Origin: Clostridiales bacterium
GTDB lineage: Bacteria; Bacillota_A; Clostridia; Saccharofermentanales; Saccharofermentanaceae
Assembly (NCBI GenBank): GCA_017649745.1
Contig: JAGCGE010000141.1
Span: 3,042 to 67,041, forward strand
Direction of reading: 5' to 3'
DNA: 64,000 nucleotides
Translations under genes and position numbers: made by a program
The notes under the pieces: generated by a model
Told to the model about the DNA's origin: nothing
The model's database searches: none
Seen by the model: the letters and a program-made list of their open reading frames with translations, nothing else
In this document: positions 56,769 through 64,000 of the stretch, piece by piece
How positions within the stretch are numbered: position 1 is the stretch's first letter
How the letters are laid out: each line of letters begins with the position of its first letter

Positions 56769-58853
56769 ATGGCAGTAAGAGTACCGAAAGACTATGATTT
56801 CTGTGGCTATGCTACCAGAAATAATGTCCTGTGTACAGATGGCCGTACGATTCGAAAGAATGCGTTCAAGCATCAGGATGGCAAAACTGTCCCGCTCGTT
56901 TGGAATCATCTCCATAACGACATGAACAATGTTATTGGACATGCAATTCTTGAAAATCGTGACGATGGTGTATATTGCTATGGGTATTTAAATGATACTG
57001 ATCAGGCTGAAGTTGCAAGAAAACAGCTTAGGCATAAAGATATCAGATCCCTTTCTATATATGCTAACCATCTTAAACAGAAGGCCGGTGATGTAATTCA
57101 CGGTATGATTCGCGAAGTTAGCCTGGTGTTAGCTGGTGCTAACGATGGAGCCTACATTGATTGGGTTCTTGAGCATGGCGACGAAGGCGGCGATGATGCA
57201 GCAATTATCTACCCTTTCATTGAGAAAGGATTCCTTTATCATGGCGACGATGATTACGATGATGAAGATGAAGACTTTGACGATGAAGATGAGGATGATG
57301 AAGACTTCGACGATGAAGATGAAGACCTCGACGAAGATGATGACAGTGACGAAAAGACCATAGGCGATGTTCTTGATACATTAGATGAAGAACAGATGGA
57401 GGCTGTAGGAGCTCTTATCGACGCTATAGATGGTAATGAAAATGCAGAGGAGGAATTTATGGAACACTCAGATGGAAATATCGGCGAAGTTCTTGATACA
57501 TTAGATGATGATCAGATGGATGCTGTCTTTGCTCTTATCGGAGCTATGGGCGATGATCAGGATGATGACGACGAGTATGATGACGACGAGTATGATTCTG
57601 ATGAGTATGATGACGATGACTTCGACGATGATGATTACGATGATGACGATGATTATTACGAGGAGGATGATGACATGAAACACAACGTGTTCGATGGTGA
57701 CACATACCGCGGAGATTACCTCAGCCATTCAGATATGGAAGCAATCTTCGACGATGCTAAGAGAAACGGATCTCTTAAGGAGGCTTTCCTGGCTCATTGC
57801 GAGGCAATGCAGCTTGATGCTGATGAGCTTATGCATGACGATGTTGCTCAGAATTATGGTATTGACCATATCGAGGCTCTGTTCCCGGAGTACAAGAACC
57901 TTAACACTCCTCCGGAATGGATCAAGAGAGATGTAACATGGGTACCTAAGGTACTTAATGGCGCTCACCACACACCTTTCAGCCGCATTAAGTCTATGTT
58001 TGCAAATCTTACAGAAGACGAGGCAAGAGCTAAGGGTTATATCAAGGGTCATATGAAGAAGGAGCAGGTATTCTCACTGCTTAAGAGAACCACAGATCCT
58101 TGCACCGTTTACAAAAAGCAGAAGCTTGATCGTGATGATCAGATCGATATCACTGATTTCGACGTTGTTCAGTGGATCAAGTCTGAGATGAGAGGACAGC
58201 TGGATGAGGAACTTGCTCGTGCAATCCTTGTTGGTGATGGACGTCTCACATCTGATGAGGATCACATACCTGAAGATCACATCAGACCTATCTGGAAGGA
58301 TGCTGATCTCTTCGCAATCAAGGTAACAATCACCATGAAGGCTGGAGCTACAGACGATGATAAGGCTAAGGCTCTTATCCGTGCTACAATTAAGGCTCGT
58401 AAGTACTACAAGGGCTCAGGTTCACCTTCAATGTTCACAACAGAGGACGTTCTTTCTGATATGCTTCTTCTTGAGGACGGTATCGGTCATTCTCTGTATG
58501 ATTCTGAGTCAGCTCTTGCAACAAAGTGCCGTGTAAGCTCTATCGTTCCTGTTGAGATCATGGAAGGTCTTACAGATGAGACTCAGGGTGATCTTGCTGC
58601 AATCGTTGTTAACATGAGCGATTACAATGTTGGTGCTGATAAGGGTGGTGCTGTTGCAATGTTCGAGGATTTCGACATTGATTACAACCAGAATAAGTAC
58701 CTGATCGAGACACGTTGCTCAGGTGCTCTTGTTAAGCCTTATTCTGCACTTATCTTCTCCTTCAAGCAGGGTGAGGGTGAGAACACTGTCATTTCCTTCT
58801 CTGGTGATGGAATGGACGAGTTCACAATCAAGGATGAGGAATCTAATGGCTGA
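56769..58853 (+). CDS. Prohead protease - acidic linker - major capsid fusion
   Basis: 694 residues behind AAGGAGGAAAAATCAAA. Residues 1-130 match the HK97 prohead protease (W-N-H with H47, L-S-I-Y-A with S96, R-E-V-S-L-V). Residues about 160-310 are an acidic linker with two copies of a V-L-D-T-L-D-x-x-Q-M-x-A-V helix. From about 380 is the HK97-fold capsid (A-R-A-I-L-V-G-D-G, Y-K-G-S-G-S-P-S-M-F-T-T, F-E-D-F-D-I-D-Y-N). Several hydrophobic-x-His sites (H136, H158, H233, H305, H320, H343, H356) lie in or near the linker and may be self-cleavage sites. One chain provides protease, scaffold and capsid. Confidence 0.88.
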   Translation: MAVRVPKDYDFCGYATRNNVLCTDGRTIRKNAFKHQDGKTVPLVWNHLHNDMNNVIGHAILENRDDGVYCYGYLNDTDQAEVARKQLRHKDIRSLSIYANHLKQKAGDVIHGMIREVSLVLAGANDGAYIDWVLEHGDEGGDDAAIIYPFIEKGFLYHGDDDYDDEDEDFDDEDEDDEDFDDEDEDLDEDDDSDEKTIGDVLDTLDEEQMEAVGALIDAIDGNENAEEEFMEHSDGNIGEVLDTLDDDQMDAVFALIGAMGDDQDDDDEYDDDEYDSDEYDDDDFDDDDYDDDDDYYEEDDDMKHNVFDGDTYRGDYLSHSDMEAIFDDAKRNGSLKEAFLAHCEAMQLDADELMHDDVAQNYGIDHIEALFPEYKNLNTPPEWIKRDVTWVPKVLNGAHHTPFSRIKSMFANLTEDEARAKGYIKGHMKKEQVFSLLKRTTDPCTVYKKQKLDRDDQIDITDFDVVQWIKSEMRGQLDEELARAILVGDGRLTSDEDHIPEDHIRPIWKDADLFAIKVTITMKAGATDDDKAKALIRATIKARKYYKGSGSPSMFTTEDVLSDMLLLEDGIGHSLYDSESALATKCRVSSIVPVEIMEGLTDETQGDLAAIVVNMSDYNVGADKGGAVAMFEDFDIDYNQNKYLIETRCSGALVKPYSALIFSFKQGEGENTVISFSGDGMDEFTIKDEESNG

Positions 58854-58855
58854 TA

Positions 58856-58938
58856 TTAGCAGGTGCTAATTAAGGAGTAAATTGTGGTGCTCATTCAGAG
58901 CTAAGTGACGTTTAGTCGTAACAGCCCGGATTACTCCG
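58856..58938 (+). other. Structured region after capsid gene
   Basis: TTAGCA-GG-TGCTAA forms a hairpin over the stop region. GGAGTAA (58873-58879) pairs with TTACTCC (58932-58938), enclosing a smaller stem. This may partly terminate or protect the capsid mRNA. Confidence 0.5.
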
Positions 58939-58965
58939 CATAAAATCAAAATGGGAGAAAAAATT

Positions 58966-59361
58966 ATGAAATTCTATGGACCCGTAGGTTTTGCAGTAAC
59001 AAAGCCATTAGAAGATGATCCTGATGTGTGGAAGGAAGTTATCACTGAGAAAAAGTTATCAGGTGATGTACTTCAGTATACACGTAGAAAAGACTCTGGA
59101 GAACACATCAATGATGGGCTTCAGATAAATGTACAGATTTCTATTCTTTGCATGGATCCGTGGTTTCATGATCATTTCACTCAGATAAGATACGTTGAGT
59201 ATAAGGGGTCTAAATGGAAAGTTGAATCTATAGATCCTACAAAATATCCCAGCGTAGTAGTTACTCTAGGAGGACTATATCATGGCGACGAACCAGACGA
59301 ACCGGAAGAGCCGGAGACAGGAACTGGGACGGATTCTGAAGAACATTCTGGGGACGAGTAA
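58966..59361 (+). CDS. Head closure-like protein
   Basis: 131 residues from ATG 58966, with GGGAGAAAAAATT upstream (ATG 58951 is in frame but has no ribosome site). Beta-rich with a V-V-V-T-L-G-G-L-Y-H-G-D end, typical of siphovirus head closure/stopper proteins, and an acidic tail. It carries L-Y-H-G-D, like the capsid linker. Confidence 0.6.
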   Translation: MKFYGPVGFAVTKPLEDDPDVWKEVITEKKLSGDVLQYTRRKDSGEHINDGLQINVQISILCMDPWFHDHFTQIRYVEYKGSKWKVESIDPTKYPSVVVTLGGLYHGDEPDEPEEPETGTGTDSEEHSGDE

Positions 59362-59611
59362 TGTATATTATCAGCCTCCAGAGAACATAAAAATGCAGTA
59401 TCCCTGCATTGTTTATGAGCCCGGTGTAGGTGATAGGAAACCGGCAGACAATAAAAAGTATCTCTTTCATCAGGGATACACTATCACATTGATAACTAAA
59501 AATGAAGACCCGCCAGAGGTTGATGAAATTTTAGAACTGCAATATTGCAGTTTAGAAAGGCCATTTAAAGCTGATAACCTCTATCATTGGGTCTTCTTTA
59601 TTTATTTCTAA
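59282..59611 (+). CDS. Tail terminator / completion-like protein
   Basis: 109 residues, starting within the previous gene behind TAGGAGGACTATATC. R-R-Q-E-L-G-R-I-L, then N-V-Y-Y-Q-P-P-E ... Y-P-C-I-V-Y-E-P-G and strands match the family that caps the tail tube at the head end. Overlap 80 nt. Confidence 0.65.
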   Translation: MATNQTNRKSRRQELGRILKNILGTSNVYYQPPENIKMQYPCIVYEPGVGDRKPADNKKYLFHQGYTITLITKNEDPPEVDEILELQYCSLERPFKADNLYHWVFFIYF

Positions 59612-59624
59612 GGAGGAATAAATC

Positions 59625-60590
59625 ATGGCTATACTTGCACAGTGGGACAAAATTGGTGAGCATTTCTACGAGACTGGTGTTGACAGAGGTATGTTGTATC
59701 AGTTCGATAAGGACACAAACAGCTTCAAGGATGGTGTTGTTTGGAATGGCCTTACAGCAGTAAACGAGTCTCCTTCAGGAGCAGAGGCTAACGATCAGTA
59801 TGCAGATAACATTAAGTATCTGTCACTTCGTTCAGCTGAGGAGTTTGGTGCTACAATCGAAGCTTTCACATATCCTGATGAGTTCGGTCAGAATGATGGT
59901 ACCGCAGAGCCCGTTGCTGGTGTAACAATCGCTCAGCAGACAAGAAAGGCTTTCGGCTTCTCATACAGAACTCTTATCGGTAATGATGTTGATGGTACAG
60001 ATCTTGGCTACAAGATTCACCTTGTATACCAGGCAACAGCTAACCCTTCAGAGAAGAGCCGTTCAACAGTTAATGACTCTCCTGAGGCTACAACATTCTC
60101 ATGGGAGATCACAACTATGCCTGTAGAGGTTGGAACAGTTAACGGTATTGCATACAAGAAGACTGCTCATATTACAATCGATTCTACAAAGTTCAAGACA
60201 GAAGAGCAGAAGGCTACTCTCGCTGCTTTTGAGGAGATCATTTATGGTAAGGCTGCTGATGCTACAGCTGGTACAGAGGCAGTTCCTGCAAGACTTCCTC
60301 TTCCTGCAGAAGTATTTGCACTTCTTTCAACTGTTGTTGTAACTCCTGAGGTTGTTCTCTCAAGTCACGAGGTAACTGTTGTTGCTTCTGGTGATCCTGT
60401 AACAATCACTGCTACAACTGTTCCTGCAGACGCTGCAGTTACATGGGCATCCGATGATCCTACAGATGTATCTGTAGTTGATGGTGTTATCTCTGGTCTT
60501 GCAGAGGGAACCGCTACTGTTACTGCTACTATCACAGTTGATGGCGTTCCGTATGCTGACAGCTGCCACGTAACAGTTACTGCCGAGTAA
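59625..60590 (+). CDS. Major tail protein with C-terminal Ig-like (Big_2) domain
   Basis: 321 residues behind AAGGAGGAATAAATC. Residues 1-220 are the tail-tube fold (W-D-K-I-G-E-H-F-Y-E-T-G-V-D, G-F-S-Y-R-T-L, A-H-I-T-I-D-S-T). Residues about 235-321 form a Big_2 domain (T-V-P-A-D-A-A-V-T-W, V-I-S-G-L-A-E-G-T-A-T-V). The Ig-like domain would decorate the tail surface. Confidence 0.85.
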   Translation: MAILAQWDKIGEHFYETGVDRGMLYQFDKDTNSFKDGVVWNGLTAVNESPSGAEANDQYADNIKYLSLRSAEEFGATIEAFTYPDEFGQNDGTAEPVAGVTIAQQTRKAFGFSYRTLIGNDVDGTDLGYKIHLVYQATANPSEKSRSTVNDSPEATTFSWEITTMPVEVGTVNGIAYKKTAHITIDSTKFKTEEQKATLAAFEEIIYGKAADATAGTEAVPARLPLPAEVFALLSTVVVTPEVVLSSHEVTVVASGDPVTITATTVPADAAVTWASDDPTDVSVVDGVISGLAEGTATVTATITVDGVPYADSCHVTVTAE

Positions 60591-60593
60591 TAG

Positions 60594-60673
60594 TTCTCCC
60601 CGGAGAATATTACATACAACTTAATATTGTGGGGCTCCGTAAACTACTCCCAAGGTGCTACCGGGGTCCCACA
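60594..60673 (+). other. Stem-loops after the major tail gene
   Basis: TTCTCC-CC-GGAGAA lies at 60594-60607. A 12-bp stem with two wobbles (TGTGGGGCTCCG 60628-60639 with CGGGGTCCCACA 60662-60673) follows. No T run, so a partial terminator or mRNA stabiliser. Confidence 0.6.
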
Positions 60674-60698
60674 CCCCAAAAGAAAAGGAGAATAGAAT

Positions 60699-61145
60699 AT
60701 GTATACACGAACAATTGAATACGAAGATTACGATGGAAACAAGAGAACAATTGAAGCACATTTTCATCTTAATAAAGCCGAACTGATGGAAATGCAGGCT
60801 AGCTGGGATGGTGGTCTTGACAAGCTCCTTAAGAAGATTGTTGAGGAGAAGGATCAGAAGAGAATGATCGAAATGTTCAAGATGATCATCATTAAGAGCT
60901 ACGGTGAAAAGTCTCTGGATGGAAATAGATTTATGAAGAGCCCGGAAATCACTGAGGCATTTACTCAGACAGAAGCTTATTCTGAGTTCTTTATGCTTCT
61001 TGCTACTGATGATAAGGTAGCTGCCGAATTCGTTAATGGAATCATGCCTAAGAACATGATCGAAGAGGCTAAAAAGGCTCAGCAGGAAGCAGAGAATAAG
61101 CCGCAGATCGCTGCAGTTCCGAATCAGACTCAGGACAATAAATAA
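60699..61145 (+). CDS. Tail assembly chaperone, first
   Basis: 148 residues behind AAAGGAGAATAGAAT. Beta start (R-T-I-E-Y-E-D-Y-D-G-N), then helices (L-N-K-A-E-L-M-E-M) typical of the tape-measure chaperone G. It ends N-Q-T-Q-D-N-K before a separate second frame. Confidence 0.72.
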   Translation: MYTRTIEYEDYDGNKRTIEAHFHLNKAELMEMQASWDGGLDKLLKKIVEEKDQKRMIEMFKMIIIKSYGEKSLDGNRFMKSPEITEAFTQTEAYSEFFMLLATDDKVAAEFVNGIMPKNMIEEAKKAQQEAENKPQIAAVPNQTQDNK

Positions 61146-61178
61146 AATCAAAATGGTAGTAAAAGAGAGGTATGGGGA

Positions 61179-61733
61179 ATGTTACCAATAGTTGTTTCAA
61201 GTGAAGAAAAATTTGACGAAGATACAAATACGTTTATTCCGGCTATGAAGCCGCGTACATTACGATTGGAGCATTCCCTTATCTCTGTTTCTAAGTGGGA
61301 AGCGATATATCATAAGCCGTTCCTATCTACAGATAAGGATTTGAACATGATTAAGACCTATGCTAAGTGCATGTCTCTTGATCCAAATGTTGATGATGTG
61401 GTATTCGAAAATTTATCTGCGGACAACATAAACGATATATCGAAATACATAGAAGATAATTGTACTGCTACATGGTTTTCTGACCATCAGCCTGCACAAA
61501 AAGGTGGAAGAATGAACGGCGAAGTCATTACTGCTGAGATTGTATATTACTGGATGATAAAGATGGAAATTCCAGTAGAATTTCAGAAATGGCATCTGAA
61601 TCGTTTACTTACTCTTATTAGAGTCATATCTATAAAAGATGATCCTAAAGGAGGAAAAATGCCTAAAATGACAAACGCTCAACGCAGTGCCCTGAATAAA
61701 GCAAGACAGGCGAAATACCATACGAGGGGGTAA
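61179..61733 (+). CDS. Tail assembly chaperone, second (Gp15-like)
   Basis: 184 residues; ATG 61179 behind AGAGAGGTATGGGGA. S-L-I-S-V-S-K-W-E and K-P-F-L-S match the Gp15-like second chaperone. It is in frame 3 while the first chaperone is in a different frame (33 nt apart), so expression appears to be separate; no slippery site was found. Confidence 0.68.
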   Translation: MLPIVVSSEEKFDEDTNTFIPAMKPRTLRLEHSLISVSKWEAIYHKPFLSTDKDLNMIKTYAKCMSLDPNVDDVVFENLSADNINDISKYIEDNCTATWFSDHQPAQKGGRMNGEVITAEIVYYWMIKMEIPVEFQKWHLNRLLTLIRVISIKDDPKGGKMPKMTNAQRSALNKARQAKYHTRG

Positions 61734-61736
61734 ATT

Positions 61737-62117
61737 ATGCCCATAAAAATTAAGCAGAAAGGAAATTTCTCTAAAACAGAATTGTTCTTTGAACGGTGCA
61801 AAAATTTGTTTAAGATCGGTGTTTTAGATCAGTATGGTCGCGAAGGAGTGAATGCTCTAGCAATGGCTACCCCTGTAGAATCAGGAAAAACTGCGGCATC
61901 ATGGCGTTATAAAATCAATTATGCTAAAGGTTCAGTAAGTATTGAATGGTATAACGACAATGAGACAAAGGACGGAATACCAATAGCGGTGTTAGTTCAG
62001 TATGGACATGGTACTAGGAACGGTGGTTATGTCAGAGGTACCGATTTTATAAACCCTGCTTTAAAACCAATATTCGACAAGATTTCAGACGCTTTATGGA
62101 AGGAGGTAACTAAATAA
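61737..62117 (+). CDS. HK97 gp10-like head-tail protein
   Basis: 126 residues. T-P-V-E-S-G-K-T-A-A-S-W, then G-H-G-T-R-N-G-G-Y-V-R-G-x-D-F-I-N-P-A matches the HK97 gp10 family. Its stop overlaps the tape measure start (TAATG). These proteins usually sit near the capsid; the place before the tape measure is less common. Confidence 0.68.
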   Translation: MPIKIKQKGNFSKTELFFERCKNLFKIGVLDQYGREGVNALAMATPVESGKTAASWRYKINYAKGSVSIEWYNDNETKDGIPIAVLVQYGHGTRNGGYVRGTDFINPALKPIFDKISDALWKEVTK

Positions 62118-64000
62118 TGCCAAGTTCTATAGACAATAAGATTGTCGAGATGCAATTTGACAATGCAAATTTTGAAAAGAATGTCAAAGAAAGCATCAAA
62201 ACTCTCGAAAAACTAAATAAAGCGCTTGAGCTTGAAGATGCTGCTAAAGGCTTCGAAGAAATGGAGCGAGCAGCAAACAATGTTGACTTTTCAAAACTTG
62301 AGCGCGCTGCCGATGTAATCGAAAAGCGGTTTTCTACTCTTGGCGTAGCAGGAGCCGCTTTGACAAATAGAGTTGTAAACGGTTTAATTGATGGTGTTAT
62401 TGGTCTTGGAAAGTCTGTTGTAAATCTTGCAAAAACTGGCGGTATATCCAGAGCAATGAAACTTGAGCATGCTAATTTCATGCTTAATGGTCTTATTAAA
62501 AATGAGCAAATGGTTGCTGATATTCTTAATGGACCTGTTAGTAAAGCGGTTAAAGGAACTGCATTTGGTCTTGATGCTGCAGCTAATGCCGCTTCTCAGT
62601 TTGTAGCATCAGGTATTACTGATCTGGATAGGCTTGAATCTGCTTTGACTGCAGTTTCAGGTGTTGCAGCAATGACTGGTTCTGAATACGAAGATATTGC
62701 TTCAATATTCACAACTGTTGCAGGTCAGGGACATGTGATGACTAGACAGCTTCGACAAATCGAGGCAAGAGGTCTAAATGCTGCAGCCGCTATTGCTAAG
62801 TTCTGTGAAACAACTGAAGAAGAAGTTAGAGATATGGTTAAGCACGGAGAAGTAGACTTTCAGCTATTCTCTGATGCTATGATGGATGCTTTTGGCGAAC
62901 AAGCTAAGAAAGCTAATGAAACTTTTGATGGTGCTTTAAGAAATGTTAAGGCCGCCCTTTCAAGAATTGGTGCGAAGATAGCATCTCCTGCTTTTGAAGC
63001 AATGCGTCAAGTTTTAGTTGACTTAATTGATTTTGTTGATAAAGCCAACGAAATGCTTAGTGCTTCTTTCATACCAGACATTTTGGCAATTATAGAAGAT
63101 TATAGATTGATGGCTCGTACAATATTATCAGACACGAGAACATACGAGCTTTTGGAAGTAACAATAGATAATCTTAGTAAAACGTTTCAGTTCTTTAATA
63201 AAATCATAAGAACGGTAAGTTCTGCTTTTCATCATATGTTCCCCAAGGGAATATTAGATACTTTATTAGATTTTAGTTATGCCTATGGTGATTTCATAGA
63301 TAAAATTACTCTCTCTACCGATAAAATGAATTCAATTACTTACATTCTTATTGGTGTACTTGATGTTATAGATTTAATGATATTCGCTGTTGCTGCTTTA
63401 TTAGATCTTGTAATACCTGGTTTAGGTACGGTTTACGATTCTACAGATACTTTAGCAACAAAAATTCTTAAATTAGGCGGATTTATTGGCTTTGTTATTG
63501 ATAAATTCCACGATTTTGTTAAAGAGTTTGGTCTTGTTGGTGGTACTATAAGATTTATAGGTTATGCTTTTGGTGATTTAGGAGGTATTGTTACTGGTAT
63601 TGCTATCGCTTTTGACACTGTAGCATATGCTGTTCGAATGGCAGCAGGAATAATAGTTATGGCTATAGGTGGTATAGGTTATAGCATATACTCAATTATT
63701 TCATATATTAGTCAGTTAGAAATAGTTGGGCTGATATTCGATTCAATTTCTAATGCTGTAGCGTCTGCTGGATTTATTATAATGGTTACTGTTCAAAGAA
63801 TAGCAGATACTATACAGGGTCTTTATTACAGTGGAGCTAAAATACCTGAGTTCTTGTTTAATCTCGCAAAAAGTATAAAGCCGCTTAAGATAGAATCTAG
63901 TGGTGTGGCGGATACTATAGAGAAATCAACAAAATCTATGGCTGATTCTGCCGGACAGATGGTTAAAGTCGAAAAAGTGGTCAAGAAGTTCGGTGAAAAT
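62117..64000 (+). CDS. Tail tape measure protein, N-terminal part (runs off window)
   Basis: 628 codons to the window end, with GGAGGTAACTAAATA upstream. Residues about 60-280 show the tape measure domain (T-T-V-A-G-Q-G, R-Q-L-R-Q-I-E-A-R-G-L-N, F-D-G-A-L-R-N-V-K-A-A-L). Hydrophobic helices at about 410-440, 480-560. Likely the same gene as at 2-4690. Confidence 0.88.
   Translation, partial: MPSSIDNKIVEMQFDNANFEKNVKESIKTLEKLNKALELEDAAKGFEEMERAANNVDFSKLERAADVIEKRFSTLGVAGAALTNRVVNGLIDGVIGLGKSVVNLAKTGGISRAMKLEHANFMLNGLIKNEQMVADILNGPVSKAVKGTAFGLDAAANAASQFVASGITDLDRLESALTAVSGVAAMTGSEYEDIASIFTTVAGQGHVMTRQLRQIEARGLNAAAAIAKFCETTEEEVRDMVKHGEVDFQLFSDAMMDAFGEQAKKANETFDGALRNVKAALSRIGAKIASPAFEAMRQVLVDLIDFVDKANEMLSASFIPDILAIIEDYRLMARTILSDTRTYELLEVTIDNLSKTFQFFNKIIRTVSSAFHHMFPKGILDTLLDFSYAYGDFIDKITLSTDKMNSITYILIGVLDVIDLMIFAVAALLDLVIPGLGTVYDSTDTLATKILKLGGFIGFVIDKFHDFVKEFGLVGGTIRFIGYAFGDLGGIVTGIAIAFDTVAYAVRMAAGIIVMAIGGIGYSIYSIISYISQLEIVGLIFDSISNAVASAGFIIMVTVQRIADTIQGLYYSGAKIPEFLFNLAKSIKPLKIESSGVADTIEKSTKSMADSAGQMVKVEKVVKKFGEN

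Noticed and set aside
57136..57728. Frames in the acidic linker of the capsid gene
   Set aside because: They reflect the repetitive GAT/GAC/GAA coding and have no start signal.
60621..61151. Long minus-strand frame over the tail chaperone
   Set aside because: Hydrophobic, low-complexity translation opposite a well-supported + gene; no ribosome site or neighbour.
60699..61733. Programmed -1 frameshift joining the two tail chaperones
   Set aside because: I saw no obvious slippery heptamer and structure near the end of the first frame, and the second has its own start and ribosome site.

Overview
The window is one 64 kb block of an AT-rich tailed-phage genome. It appears to be a siphovirus of a low-GC Gram-positive host, most likely a gut or rumen Clostridia. 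The grounds are strong AGGAGG-type ribosome sites, an r1t-like holin, a three-domain endolysin, HK97-type head genes and a long-tail module. All convincing genes but one 20-codon candidate lie on the + strand. I see no integrase, repressor, excisionase or partition gene, so a virulent lifestyle is likely but not proven. The window opens inside the 3' part of a tape measure gene and closes inside the 5' part of one. This is what a circular or permuted genome cut inside that gene would give. The reading frame shows the two ends do not abut directly.

Layout: 0-11.9 kb holds the tape measure C-terminus, distal tail protein, baseplate and fibre proteins, endolysin, holin and a probable structural protein. 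12-33 kb is a dense early/accessory region of about 60 small genes, most under 150 codons, including many single-helix membrane peptides, zinc-ribbon proteins, a lipoprotein, three large paralogous two-helix membrane proteins and a membrane-anchored SleB-like hydrolase. 33-43 kb is replication and transcription: a 1314-residue protein that reads as SF3 helicase, archaeo-eukaryotic-type primase and family B DNA polymerase in one chain; a probable SSB; an SF2 helicase; two nucleases; and a 969-residue YonO-like RNA polymerase with the DFDGD catalytic signature. 43-64 kb is packaging, head and tail: TerS, HNH, connector, adhesins, TerL, three basic tagged proteins, portal, a protease-linker-capsid fusion, head-tail joining, major tail protein, chaperones and the tape measure N-terminus.

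Three non-routine systems stand out. (1) A 17-nt element, consensus ACACRYCnTATAATAGG, occurs about 19 times, all between 12 and 39 kb, usually just after an intrinsic terminator and just before a ribosome site. It has a -10-like hexamer but no -35 box, and in three or four places it drives only a short structured RNA. It looks like a phage-specific promoter. (2) The phage encodes its own single-chain RNA polymerase, and the N-terminus of that enzyme carries a short tag (E-L-M-H-Y-G) of the same type as the N-termini of small basic proteins in the head module. Similar hydrophobic-x-His sites recur in the linker between prohead protease and capsid. I infer a capsid-cargo/protease-cleavage signal and a polymerase packaged in the virion that could read the early promoters on entry. 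(3) The primase-helicase-polymerase fusion would put the core replisome in one polypeptide, next to a repeat-rich AT tract that may be the origin.

A 14-bp sequence repeated four times upstream of TerS, a tRNA-like element, and long stem-loops around the major capsid and tail genes complete the notable non-coding features. Functions are read from motifs, order and family knowledge only. No database search was run.
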